24,355 nt of DNA from JAOBAU01 sp034667465. Lineage in GTDB: Bacteria; Acidobacteriota; Thermoanaerobaculia; Gp7-AA8. Shown here piece after piece: positions 1 through 7,624 of the stretch; positions within the stretch are counted from its first letter, which is position 1, and each line of letters starts with the position of its first letter. The DNA lies in the NCBI GenBank assembly GCA_034667465.1, contig JAXDJV010000015.1, positions 1 through 24,355 of the forward strand, written 5' to 3'. A program made the translations under genes and the position numbers. The notes beneath the pieces were generated by a model, which saw nothing but the letters and a program-made list of their open reading frames with translations, was not told where the DNA came from and did not search any database.

Positions 1-345
1 GCGCACGGCACCGGCACGCGCGCGAACGATCCCACCGAGACGGCGGCCATCCGGCAGATCGTCGGCGACCGAATCCCGGTCAGCTCGACCAAGTCGCTGC
101 ACGGCCACGCCATGGGCGCGTCAGGCGCGATCGAGATCGCCGCGTCGCTGCTCGCGCTGAACGACGGCTTCATCCCGCCGACGATCAACCTCGACACTCC
201 CGACCCTGCGTGCGACCTCGACTACGTGCCGAACGAGCCGCGCGAGGCGCGCGTGGCGGCGTTCCTGTCGAACTCGTTCGGATTCGGCGGGATGAACGCC
301 GTGGTGGCGGTCGCGACGCGTGGCCCTCGATTTGCTATCTCCTGA
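1..345 (+). CDS. fabF: Beta-ketoacyl-ACP synthase II (FabF-type), C-terminal part
   Basis: The reading frame is open from base 1, so the gene is cut by the window edge and only the last 114 residues are present. Family knowledge: this enzyme condenses malonyl-ACP with acyl-ACP in fatty acid elongation in the cytoplasm. The fragment shows the family's C-terminal signatures in order: AHGTGT with the first active-site His, STKS with the conserved Lys, GHAMGASG with the second active-site His, and NSFGFGGMNA near the end. The last motif is usually FGGTN; here the Thr is Met, a small departure. A related ketosynthase of a secondary pathway cannot be excluded, because the N-terminal half with the catalytic Cys is outside the window. 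The stop TGA is at 343-345, 23 bp ahead of the next gene. Confidence 0.88.
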   Translation, partial: AHGTGTRANDPTETAAIRQIVGDRIPVSSTKSLHGHAMGASGAIEIAASLLALNDGFIPPTINLDTPDPACDLDYVPNEPREARVAAFLSNSFGFGGMNAVVAVATRGPRFAIS

Positions 346-368
346 CTCTTCGGCGGAGGTTCGCACCG

Positions 369-731
369 GTGATCGTAGAAAAGAAGCACCTCGACAACTT
401 CACGATTCTCTACGTGGAAGGTCTCATCAAGCTCGGTGAAAGCGCGGAGTTCTTCTCGTCCGCGCTCGAGAACGTCCTCAAGAACGAGAGCTCCAACGTC
501 ATCATCGACTTCACGAAGATCGACTACATCGACTCCACCGGCATCGGCGAGCTCGTTGGCTACCTCGGCAAATTCACGACGCAGAATCGCAAGCTGATTC
601 TCGTCAACCCGTCGGAACGGATCATGAAGCTCCTCAAGCTCGCCAGGCTCGATTCGGTGTTCCGGATCTACAACACCGAGGAAGAAGCGATTTCCGCCGA
701 GAGCGGGAGCGGTGCCCCCGCGAGCGCGTGA
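369..731 (+). CDS. STAS-domain anti-sigma factor antagonist
   Basis: A 120-residue single-domain protein that starts at GTG 369. The start is fixed by a GGAGGT ribosome binding site at 355-360, eight bases upstream. The longer open frame from 210 overlaps fabF and is not credible. The body fits the STAS fold of the SpoIIAA/RsbV family. The motif IDYIDSTGIG around residues 50-60 carries the serine that the cognate anti-sigma kinase phosphorylates in this family. The unphosphorylated protein would bind the anti-sigma factor and free a sigma factor; this role is known for the family and inferred here. No anti-sigma kinase or PP2C phosphatase gene is visible in the window, so its partner is elsewhere. 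The tail (SGSGAPASA) is low-complexity. The stop overlaps the next start by four bases (GTGA), so it is co-transcribed with the asparaginase gene. Confidence 0.85.
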   Translation: MIVEKKHLDNFTILYVEGLIKLGESAEFFSSALENVLKNESSNVIIDFTKIDYIDSTGIGELVGYLGKFTTQNRKLILVNPSERIMKLLKLARLDSVFRIYNTEEEAISAESGSGAPASA

Positions 732-1768
732 TTCTCGCGAAGGTCTACCGCGGCGCGCACGTTGAATCGGTGCACCGCGGTTCGATCGCGGTCGTCGATT
801 CGAACGGCCGGCTGATCGCGCTGGCCGGCGACCCGAACCTTCGCACCTGTCTCCGTTCTGCAGCGAAACCGTTTCAGGCAATCCCGCTGCTGGAGTACGG
901 CGGCGCCGATGAGTACGAACTGACGGATGAAGAGATCGCGCTCACCTGCGGCTCGCACGGCGGCGAATCGATGCATGTCGCGGCCGCCGCCGCGCTGCTG
1001 CGCAAAGGCGAGTTCGATGAATCTGATTTGCTCTGCGGCGCGCATGCGCCATATGACGAGAAAGCGTCCGCGGAGTTGCGCGCCGCGGGCGATGTGCCGT
1101 CGCCGCTGCACAACAACTGCTCCGGCAAACATGCCGGGATGCTCCTCGCGTCGCAGGTCATGGACGCGCCGACCGCGCGTTACATCGAGCCCGAACATCC
1201 GCTGCAGGAGCTGATTCGCGAGACGCTCGCCGGCTTTGCCGGCATCGAGCCGCAGGAGATTCCGATCGCCATCGATGGCTGCGGAGTGCCGGCGTACTTC
1301 CTCTCGCTCTATCGCGCCGCGTTCGCGTATGCGCGGCTGATGGTCAACGGCGTCGAGCGCTACGCGTCGAGCAGCGCGCGGATCACCAGTGCGATGACCG
1401 GCTTTCCCGAATACGTCGGCGGCGCGTGGACGATGACGACGCCGCTCATGCGCGCCTTCTCCGGCGAGCTCCTCGCGAAAGAAGGGGCGGAAGGTTTTTA
1501 CGCGATGGCGATCGCGCCGTCGCTGGCGACGGAGTTGACCGAGCGGCTGGCGCTCGCCGAAGATGTGGCGGTCGGCATCGCGCTGAAGATCGACGACGGC
1601 TCGATGACGCGCGGCCGGAATCCTGTTGTTTTGAAAACGCTCGAACTGCTCGGCATCGATCTCGCTGCGCGACCGGAGTTGCAGCGCTATCGCGACTGGC
1701 CGCTGCGCAACGTCGCGGGAACGCTGGTCGGCGACGTGCGTGCGGAATTCGAACTGGAGATGCTTTAG
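728..1768 (+). CDS. ansA: L-asparaginase, Rhizobium etli type (Asparaginase_II family)
   Basis: 346 residues from a GTG start that overlaps the STAS stop codon. The family hydrolyses L-asparagine to aspartate and ammonia and is unrelated to the E. coli type I/II enzymes. All catalytic and metal-site residues known from the R. etli inducible enzyme appear at a constant offset of -4: Ser44 and Lys47 in RSAAKPF, Ser76 in CGSHGG, Cys131 and Lys134 in NNCSGKHAG, Asp183 and Cys185 in AIDGCG. That constant spacing supports an active enzyme with the Zn-type Cys/Asp site intact. There is no signal peptide, so it acts in the cytoplasm. It probably shares a transcript with the STAS gene. A long perfect hairpin begins one base after the stop. 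The gene symbol is by analogy with the rhizobial ansA and is less certain than the family call. Confidence 0.88.
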   Translation: MILAKVYRGAHVESVHRGSIAVVDSNGRLIALAGDPNLRTCLRSAAKPFQAIPLLEYGGADEYELTDEEIALTCGSHGGESMHVAAAAALLRKGEFDESDLLCGAHAPYDEKASAELRAAGDVPSPLHNNCSGKHAGMLLASQVMDAPTARYIEPEHPLQELIRETLAGFAGIEPQEIPIAIDGCGVPAYFLSLYRAAFAYARLMVNGVERYASSSARITSAMTGFPEYVGGAWTMTTPLMRAFSGELLAKEGAEGFYAMAIAPSLATELTERLALAEDVAVGIALKIDDGSMTRGRNPVVLKTLELLGIDLAARPELQRYRDWPLRNVAGTLVGDVRAEFELEML

Positions 1769-1769
1769 A

Positions 1770-1830
1770 AAGGATGAAGGATGAAGGATGAATTAGAGGC
1801 GGCGAGATTCATCCTTCATCCTTCATCCTT
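1770..1830. repeat. Perfect 24-bp hairpin built of tandem GGATGAA heptamers
   Basis: The left arm (1770-1793) holds three copies of GGATGAA. The right arm (1807-1830) is its exact reverse complement, all 24 bases, and one further heptamer copy continues to 1839. The loop is 13 bases (1794-1806). It lies between two genes on the same strand and ends about 12 bases before the ribosome binding site (GAGG, 1843-1846) of the next gene. There is no T-tract, so a classical intrinsic terminator is not shown. Two related elements occur at 8460-8530 and 18695-18773. Confidence 0.9.
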
Positions 1831-1851
1831 CATCCTTCAAATGAGGTCAAC

Positions 1852-2265
1852 ATGAGCAAGCTGACGCTGCTGATCGCCGCTACCCTTCTCTCTCTCTCCT
1901 CCTGCCGCACCGTCGGCATCTCGACGGAAGATGGCGGCTACGCGGAAATCAGTCCGACCGTCGCCGCGGAGATGATGCTCGACAGCCAGCAGGTCGTCGT
2001 CCTCGACGTCCGTCCGAACGAGAAATATCGCGGACCGGCGGGCCACATCGCCGGCTCGATCAGCGTTCCGTTCGAGACCATCGAGCGCCAACTGCCGGAG
2101 CTGCTCCCCTATCAGAATCAGACGGTGCTCGTGTACGGCGACACGTCGACCGACGGCGCCGTCGCCGCAAAACTGCTGAGCGTGGCCGGCTTCCGCAACG
2201 TCGTCCACATCGCCGGCGGACTGCAGGGCTGGATTGAACGCGGCTATCGGACGGTTAACTCGTAG
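1852..2265 (+). CDS. Rhodanese-fold lipoprotein without catalytic cysteine
   Basis: 137 residues. ATG 1852 follows GAGG at 1843-1846. The N-terminus is a lipoprotein signal with lipobox LSSC, so Cys18 would be lipidated. Residues about 30-135 match the rhodanese/Cdc25 fold: VVVLDVRPNEKYRGPAGHIAGS, then the conserved GGLQGW near the C-terminus. In active sulfurtransferases the loop after the central strand begins with a catalytic Cys (typically LYCRSGxRS). Here the matching segment is VLVYGDTSTDG, with Gly96 in place of the Cys. Cys18 is the only cysteine in the protein, so thiosulfate sulfurtransferase activity is not expected. A binding or sensory role in the periplasm is an inference. The next gene, 38 bp downstream on the same strand, encodes a secreted CxxC thioredoxin-fold protein, which hints at a shared envelope role. 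Confidence 0.82.
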   Translation: MSKLTLLIAATLLSLSSCRTVGISTEDGGYAEISPTVAAEMMLDSQQVVVLDVRPNEKYRGPAGHIAGSISVPFETIERQLPELLPYQNQTVLVYGDTSTDGAVAAKLLSVAGFRNVVHIAGGLQGWIERGYRTVNS

Positions 2266-2303
2266 TGACATTCGCGCACACGCGAACGAAAAGGACTCCT
2301 CGC

Positions 2304-3359
2304 ATGAAACGTTTTCTGATGGCCGCCGCGGCGGTCCTCGTCTCGATCTCTGCATTTGCTGCAACCGCCGACAACGATCCGCTCAAAACCTACGCCACGC
2401 GCGCTCTGCCGCGCTGCCCGAACTCGACCGTGAAGCTCGATCGGATGGACGTGCAGGGTCCGACCGGTTTCGTCCTCTACAAGGTCACGGTGACGTCGAC
2501 CGATGAGGCGTGCGGACGCCAGACCTTTCTCCTCCACTCACCGATCTCGAACCAGACGCTGACCGGCACGATCATCACGCTGCCGGACGGCGGAGGCTCG
2601 CTCGAACAGCGTCTCTCCTCGCGCGCCGCGGAACTGCTGAAGACGCCGATCACCGCCTCGGTGGCGAAGTTCCCGCTGCCGGACGGCGTGAAGTCGGTGA
2701 CGATGACGAAGCAGACCGAATGGGGTCCGTTCAACTATCACGGCTTCGTCGACGCATCGGAGCGCTTCCTGATCGTCGGCACGCGCGGCAATCTGCTCGT
2801 CGATCCGTCGAAGACGCTCGTCGAATCGCTCAACGCCGCCGCCGGCGCGAAGCGCGGCAACAAGACCGCGAAGGTCTCGATCATCGAGCTCTCCGACTTC
2901 CAGTGTCCGACCTGCGGCCGCGCCCACAAGAAGATCGAGCCGCTGATCGCGAAGAACCTCTCGAAGGTCAACTACACGCGCATCGATCTGCCGCTGTTCG
3001 AACATCACGAGTGGGCCGTCTCGGCCGCGCTCGGCGCGCGCGCGATTCAGAAGGTCGCGCCGGCGAAGTACTGGAACTACGTCGACTTCATTTTCAAGAT
3101 GCAGGAGACGATCACCAAAGCGACGTACGACAAAGTGCTGCAGGACTTCACGAGCGACAACGACATCGACTGGAAAGCGGTCGAGAAGATCTACAAATCG
3201 CCCGCCGAGCGCACCGCCGTGCTCGAACAGGTCAGCCGCGCATTCGACAACTCGATCATCTCGACGCCGACTTACATCATCAACGGACAGGCGGTCGGCT
3301 ACGGTCCGGAAGGAACGTTCACGTTCGACATGATCAGGAAAGCGCTCGGCGCGAAGTAG
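2304..3359 (+). CDS. Secreted DsbA/thioredoxin-fold thiol-disulfide oxidoreductase
   Basis: 351 residues from ATG 2304, preceded by AAGGA at 2291-2295. The open frame extends 13 codons upstream without a better start. Residues 1-20 form a Sec signal peptide with a probable cut after AFA. The N-terminal part (about 25-155) contains two cysteines (Cys38, Cys70) and is not recognised. The C-terminal part (about 185-350) is a DsbA-like thioredoxin domain: active site SDFQCPTCGRAH with Cys201-Pro-Thr-Cys204, a helical insert, and the cis-Pro segment STPTYIINGQ near residue 330. The expected role is oxidising or isomerising periplasmic disulfides. The two-part layout recalls DsbC/DsbG-like or DsbA-fused proteins, but the N-terminal domain is too divergent to assign. 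The stop (3357-3359) abuts the stop of the convergent gene with no gap. Confidence 0.82.
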   Translation: MKRFLMAAAAVLVSISAFAATADNDPLKTYATRALPRCPNSTVKLDRMDVQGPTGFVLYKVTVTSTDEACGRQTFLLHSPISNQTLTGTIITLPDGGGSLEQRLSSRAAELLKTPITASVAKFPLPDGVKSVTMTKQTEWGPFNYHGFVDASERFLIVGTRGNLLVDPSKTLVESLNAAAGAKRGNKTAKVSIIELSDFQCPTCGRAHKKIEPLIAKNLSKVNYTRIDLPLFEHHEWAVSAALGARAIQKVAPAKYWNYVDFIFKMQETITKATYDKVLQDFTSDNDIDWKAVEKIYKSPAERTAVLEQVSRAFDNSIISTPTYIINGQAVGYGPEGTFTFDMIRKALGAK

Positions 3360-4137
3360 CTAGAAGCCGATGCTCACCTTCGCCGCGTAGCTCCGCACTT
3401 CGGCCTGCGTCACCTCGACGATGATCTTCGGGACGAAGAGCGAGAGCCGCGCGCCGACGGTGTAGCGGTTGATCGTCGACGTGTCTTTCATCGTCACCTT
3501 CGGTGAGATCGTGCCGGTTGCGTCCGTCCGCATCTTGCCGACGGCAATGTACGGCGTAACCGGTCCGAATCCTTTGCTGAGGAAAACTTCCGCGCCGTAG
3601 ACCTTCTCTTTGAAGACGTCGATGCCGGTCAGCCGCGCGTAACTGAGACGCAGCGCCAGCGTCGGCCGCACCAGACCGCCATTGATGATCGGCGTATCGA
3701 GCGCGCCGCCGTACATCTTGGCGTTGCTCCCGTTCACCTTCGCGTACGACGCGGAGATGGTGCCGCTGCCGAATCCCTTCGCCACGATCACGCGCGGCGT
3801 GCCGACGTAGCCGTTCGACGAGAAGTCGTTCGACACGGCGTTCGTCCAATACGGCGAGCCGGTGTCGATCTTTACCGCGGTCGCGGCGACGCCGACGTCG
3901 AAGCGAACGATCCCGGTGGCGCGCGCCGGCTCGACCGGCGTCGCGAAGATCGACTGTCCGACGATCAGCGAGAACTTCCGGAACTCGTCGCTCGTGATGT
4001 TCGCTTTGAAGTTGATGTCGCCGGCGTGCAGCAGCGGCGCGACCGCGAATGCGATCAGAAAAGCTGCGAGATGTAATCGCTGCTGAGCAAAAAACCGGAA
4101 GGGGTGAATGCGACCCGTGCTCCCACCCGTTTCAGCC
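3360..4137 (-). CDS. Putative outer-membrane beta-barrel protein
   Basis: About 250 residues on the minus strand, stop at 3360-3362. The N-terminal region has a hydrophobic signal segment (LHLAAFLIAFAVAPLLHAG) followed by a mature part rich in alternating polar/hydrophobic strands, Gly, Ser, Thr and aromatics, ending in AAKVSIGF with a terminal Phe, as in many outer-membrane barrels. No conserved family was recognised. The start is uncertain: GTG at 4137 is the nearest conventional start that leaves a whole signal peptide; ATG 4166 or 4187 would add residues, and a rare ATT at 4107 would give a more usual n-region. Every option overlaps the 3' end of hemW (stop 4055-4057) by 50-130 bases in another frame, so the two are probably translationally linked. 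Function is unknown; barrel membership is inferred from composition. Confidence 0.6.
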
Positions 4138-5146
4138 ACCCGCCCGTGAGTCCGCGTTCGATCCATGTGATCCCCTCCTGCCCGCACATCCGTTCGATGT
4201 CGTCATAGTGTATCCCGCTCGTTTGGCGCAGCTGGAGGAAGAGGTCCTCGTGGCGTTTCTCTTCCGCTCCGAGCTCCTCCGCGAAATCGGGCTCGAGCAG
4301 GCCGTCGATGTAGCGTTCGATGTCGCGCGTGTTCGCGAAGCGGCGCGAGCCGATGAACGAGTGCGCGCCGATGCCGAAGCCCTGATACTCCTCGCGCCGC
4401 CAGTAGCGAAGGTTGTGGCGACATTCCTCGCCTTCGCGCGCGAAGTTGCTGATCTCGTATTGCTTCAATCCCGCCGCGTCGAGCTTCTCGATGGCCTGCA
4501 CATACGACGCCGCGATCAGCTCGTCGTCGGGCAGCGTCGTCCGTCCGATCGCCACCTGCCGCTCGAGCGACGTTCCTTCTTCGAGGTCGAGCATGTAGAG
4601 CGAGATGTGGCCGACGCCGGCAGCGATGGCAACGTCGAGCGTTTCCGCGAACGACTCCGCGGTCTGCTGCGGTAATCCGAGAATGAGGTCGAGCGATGTC
4701 CGCACGCCGCTGGCGACCGCGTCGCGCACCGCTTCACGCGCGCGCTCAGCGCCGTGCACGCGGCCGAGCGGCAGCAGCTCGCGATCGTGCAGCGACTGCA
4801 CGCCGATCGAGATCCGATTGATGCCGAGCGAGCGCCACTGCGCGAGCGACTCCGGCGTCACATCCTCAGGGTTCGCTTCGATGGAGATCTCCGCGCCGGC
4901 GTCGACCGCGAAGTTTGCACGTAACGCGTCGAACGTCCGCCGCAGATTCTCATCGCTCATTCGTGACGGCGTCCCGCCGCCGACGAAAACCGTATCGACG
5001 CGCTCCCCGCTCGAGCGTGATTTCATCTCACGCACGAGCGCGTCGGTGTAGCGATCCTGCAGCGAGATGTCGGTCGAGACAGCGAACGGACAGTACGAAC
5101 AGCGGACGCGGCAGAACGGGAGGTGCAGATAAACGCCGAGAGGCAT
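4055..5146 (-). CDS. hemW: Radical SAM heme chaperone HemW
   Basis: 363 residues, start ATG at 5146 (complement of 5144-5146). The protein opens with GVYLHLPFC and the radical SAM cluster motif CRVRCSYC (CxxxCxxC), then VFVGGGTPS, SIEANPEDV, RISIGVQS and SLYMLDLEEGT, all typical of the HemW/HemN-like family. Length and the absence of the extra N-terminal segment of HemN fit HemW, which binds heme and passes it to respiratory proteins; it is not the coproporphyrinogen oxidase itself. A purine run (AGAGGA) touches the start codon, so the ribosome-binding spacing is unusually short. The gene is divergent from the HD-GYP gene, with 18 bases between start codons, so promoters of the two must overlap. 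The much longer open frame extending upstream is antisense to the HD-GYP gene and is rejected. Confidence 0.9.
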   Translation of the reverse strand: MPLGVYLHLPFCRVRCSYCPFAVSTDISLQDRYTDALVREMKSRSSGERVDTVFVGGGTPSRMSDENLRRTFDALRANFAVDAGAEISIEANPEDVTPESLAQWRSLGINRISIGVQSLHDRELLPLGRVHGAERAREAVRDAVASGVRTSLDLILGLPQQTAESFAETLDVAIAAGVGHISLYMLDLEEGTSLERQVAIGRTTLPDDELIAASYVQAIEKLDAAGLKQYEISNFAREGEECRHNLRYWRREEYQGFGIGAHSFIGSRRFANTRDIERYIDGLLEPDFAEELGAEEKRHEDLFLQLRQTSGIHYDDIERMCGQEGITWIERGLTGGWLKRVGARVAFTPSGFLLSSDYISQLF

Positions 5147-5151
5147 TCCTC

Positions 5152-5157
5152 TATAAT
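5152..5157 (+). promoter_or_regulatory. Consensus -10 box (TATAAT), probable leaderless promoter
   Basis: A perfect TATAAT ends seven bases before ATG 5165. Transcription starting 6-8 bases after the box would begin at the start codon itself, and no Shine-Dalgarno sequence lies in between. This is the pattern of a leaderless mRNA. No convincing -35 element is seen 16-18 bases upstream. The box lies in the 18-bp divergent gap beside the hemW start. Confidence 0.5.
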
Positions 5158-5164
5158 CGCCGCA

Positions 5165-6898
5165 ATGTCCACCGCTTCTTCCCCCACTCGGCCGCGCCTG
5201 CTCTGGACGCTCCTCGGCGCGATGGTGCTGGTCGCGCTGCTTCCCCTCGTCGTCTCGCACTTTTTCCTGATCCGCATCAACCGCGATTCGCTCGAGACGC
5301 TCGAGAAAAAATATCTGACGCGCACCGCCGTCGGCATCGCCAAAGACACGCAGAACCTGCTGTCGTCGAACATGCAGCAGCTGACGAAGATCGCCGGCGG
5401 CATCGCCGTGATGCGCCGCGCCCTGCCGCCCGGCGCCGATCCGTTCACCTGGTCGCAGCAGTCGCAGTGGATCACCGACTACATCAACGCCGACAGCGAT
5501 CTGCTCGCGCTGCGCGTCCTCAACCGCAATGGCGAGGGCCCGTTCGCGAAGCCGACCAAACCGCTCGATCCCGCGATTCTGCAGGAGCTCGACCTCGCCA
5601 TCGGACCGGCGCTGCAGGGCCAGCCGTACACCGGCACCTTCCAGTTCGTAACCGCGCTCAATCAGCCGGCGGTCGTGCTCGCCGTGCCGGTCGTCGAAGA
5701 CAACCAGGTGATCGGTACCGTCGAAGGGCTGGTCAGTCTGCGCCGCATCACCGAGCGCATTCGTGAAGAAGGGAAAGGCGACATCGCGGCGTTCATGGTC
5801 GATCGCAACGGACGCGTGCTGATGCACAGCGAGCCGTCGATCGACGTGCAGCGTCCCGACGTTTCCAATCTGCAGATCGTGCAGAATTTCGAGAAGGCGC
5901 CGGCGCGGCTGACCGTCTCGTACACCGCGACGCAGAACGGCAAGCCGGTGAAGATGCTGGGCACCGTCGCGCCGATCGGCCGTCCCGACTGGGGCGTCAT
6001 CGTCGAGAAACCGGAAGCGAGCGCGTACGCATCGGTCGACAAGATGATGCAGGCGACGATGGAGTGGGGCGGCATCGCCATCGCCTTCGCCATCATCGCC
6101 GCGATCCTCTTCGCCTCCGGCATCGCTCGTCCGATTCGCATGCTCGCAGAAACGACGCGCGAGATCGCCGCCGGCAACTATCAGCAGCGCGTCGAGCTGA
6201 AAACGAAGAACGAGATCGGCGAGCTGGCCGACAACTTCAACGTGATGTCGACCGCCATCGAACATTCGGTCGAGCAGTTGAAGAAAGCGGCGAACGAAAA
6301 TCATCAGCTGTTCATCAACTCCGTCCGCATGCTCGCCGCGGCGATCGACGCGAAAGATCCGTACACGCGCGGCCATTCGGAACGCGTGGCGCGTTACTCG
6401 ATCGCCATCGGCCGCAACCTCCGGCTTCCCGAAGGCGAGATGCGCAACCTGCGCATCAGCGCGCTGCTGCACGACGTCGGCAAGATCGGCATCGACGATC
6501 GCATCCTTCGAAAGCCCGGCGCGCTGAGCGACGACGAGTTCGAAGTGATGAAGGGACATCCGTCCAAAGGCGCGGCGATCATGAGCGGCGTCGCGCAGCT
6601 CATCGACATCGTCCCCGGCATGAAGTTTCACCACGAGAAGTGGGGCGGCGGCGGCTATCCGGACGGTCTCGAAGGCGAGCAGATTCCGATGCAGGCGCGC
6701 ATCGTCGCGATCGCCGATACGTTCGACGCCATGACGACGAATCGTCCGTATCAGAAGGCGATGGAACTGAACTACGTCGTCGACAAGATCAAGAGCTTCG
6801 CCGGCACGCGCTTCGACCCGCACGTGGTCGACGCCTTCGTGCAGGCGGTCAAACGCGGCGACATCCAGATCGAAGAACAGGTGCGAGGCGCGGCCTGA
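5165..6898 (+). CDS. Membrane-bound HD-GYP c-di-GMP phosphodiesterase with periplasmic sensor and HAMP domain
   Basis: 577 residues from ATG 5165 (a GTG at 5123 in frame would lie inside hemW). Order: transmembrane helix about residues 12-35; a periplasmic double-Cache-like sensor about 40-295, ending with GRPDWGVIVEKPEA; second helix about 300-322; HAMP about 320-375; a short linker; HD-GYP about 385-570. The HD-GYP domain shows DPYTRGHSERVARYS, the HD pair in LLHDVGKIG at about residue 435, HHEKWGGGGYPDG with the GYP triplet near residue 496, and the C-terminal IADTFDAMTTNRPY. The metal ligands and GYP are intact, so it should hydrolyse cyclic di-GMP in response to an external small ligand. 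The stop overlaps the next gene's CTG start by three bases. Confidence 0.92.
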   Translation: MSTASSPTRPRLLWTLLGAMVLVALLPLVVSHFFLIRINRDSLETLEKKYLTRTAVGIAKDTQNLLSSNMQQLTKIAGGIAVMRRALPPGADPFTWSQQSQWITDYINADSDLLALRVLNRNGEGPFAKPTKPLDPAILQELDLAIGPALQGQPYTGTFQFVTALNQPAVVLAVPVVEDNQVIGTVEGLVSLRRITERIREEGKGDIAAFMVDRNGRVLMHSEPSIDVQRPDVSNLQIVQNFEKAPARLTVSYTATQNGKPVKMLGTVAPIGRPDWGVIVEKPEASAYASVDKMMQATMEWGGIAIAFAIIAAILFASGIARPIRMLAETTREIAAGNYQQRVELKTKNEIGELADNFNVMSTAIEHSVEQLKKAANENHQLFINSVRMLAAAIDAKDPYTRGHSERVARYSIAIGRNLRLPEGEMRNLRISALLHDVGKIGIDDRILRKPGALSDDEFEVMKGHPSKGAAIMSGVAQLIDIVPGMKFHHEKWGGGGYPDGLEGEQIPMQARIVAIADTFDAMTTNRPYQKAMELNYVVDKIKSFAGTRFDPHVVDAFVQAVKRGDIQIEEQVRGAA

Positions 6899-7617
6899 AG
6901 CGATTCGCATTCCTCGTTCTCGCCGCACTCACCGGGACCCCGCTCGTCGCGCAGACGAATCCAGGCTGCGACCGGACCGTCTACTACATTCTCAACGGCC
7001 AGTACGCCCGCGCGCTGCAGCAGCTCGATGGCGCGAAGAGCGCCGGCGGTTCTCCGGCCGAGCACGAAAACCTTCGCGGCCTCGCGCTGATGCTGAGCGG
7101 CGACGCGAGGAAGGCGCTGGCGAGCTTCGATGCGGCGATCGCGCTGCAACCGTCGCTCGGCGAAGCGCATCTCAACCGCGGCATCGCTCTCATTCGTCTC
7201 AGCGACTTCGGCGGCGCATCGACCGAGCTGGAGAAGTTGTACGCCGATGAAACATCGCCGCTCCGCGCTCGCGCCGCCTATCACAACGCACTCGCGTACG
7301 ACGGCGCGAAGCAAACGGCCGAGGCGGCAACGTGGCTCGATCGCGCGCTCGCTCTCGATCCGTCCAACGACTCCGCGCTGATCTATCGCGGACTCCTGCG
7401 CGAGAAGAGCGGCGACGTCGAAGGGGCCGCGAAGGCGTACCTTGTCTTTCTCAAGCGCCATCCCGATTCGCTGGTCGCAATGTTGCGTATGGGAATCGCG
7501 GCGCATCGGGCCGGACGTTTCGACGTCGCGAAGACCTATCTCGAGCGCGTCAGCCGCGAGTCGCCGAACACGCTCGAAGGGGTCGAAGCGCGCAAGTATC
7601 TCGTCATGTGGGAGTGA
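6895..7617 (+). CDS. Secreted tetratricopeptide-repeat protein
   Basis: 240 residues. No ATG, GTG or TTG fits; the frame is open upstream but only as a shadow of the HD-GYP gene. The most likely start is CTG 6895, which overlaps the upstream TGA as CTGA and sits five or six bases after GCGAGG. The protein then begins LKRFAFLVLAALTGTPLVAQ, a clear Sec signal peptide, which supports this start. The mature part has about four or five TPR-like units, for example LRGLALMLSGDARKALASFD, AHLNRGIALIRLSDFGGAST and ALIYRGLLREKSGDVEGAAK. TPR arrays mediate protein contacts; a specific partner is not evident. Its tight coupling to the HD-GYP gene suggests a linked envelope function, which is inference. 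A two-base-spaced TTG-start gene follows. Confidence 0.8.
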   Translation: MKRFAFLVLAALTGTPLVAQTNPGCDRTVYYILNGQYARALQQLDGAKSAGGSPAEHENLRGLALMLSGDARKALASFDAAIALQPSLGEAHLNRGIALIRLSDFGGASTELEKLYADETSPLRARAAYHNALAYDGAKQTAEAATWLDRALALDPSNDSALIYRGLLREKSGDVEGAAKAYLVFLKRHPDSLVAMLRMGIAAHRAGRFDVAKTYLERVSRESPNTLEGVEARKYLVMWE

Positions 7618-7624
7618 ATCGCCG

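Noticed and set aside
369..731. Partner-switching sigma regulon locus
   Set aside because: Only the STAS antagonist is present; no anti-sigma kinase, phosphatase or sigma factor gene lies nearby.
1770..1839. CRISPR-like array
   Set aside because: The repeats are contiguous heptamers without spacers and the two halves are inverted, so it is a hairpin.
2510..3424. 304-aa plus-strand open frame
   Set aside because: Out-of-frame shadow of the DsbA-like gene, almost all Arg, Asp, Ala and Glu.
5147..6928. Long minus-strand open frame upstream of hemW, continuous with it
   Set aside because: It is antisense to the HD-GYP gene, has a composition of Arg/Asp/His repeats typical of shadow frames in high-GC DNA, and the HemW family start is at 5146.
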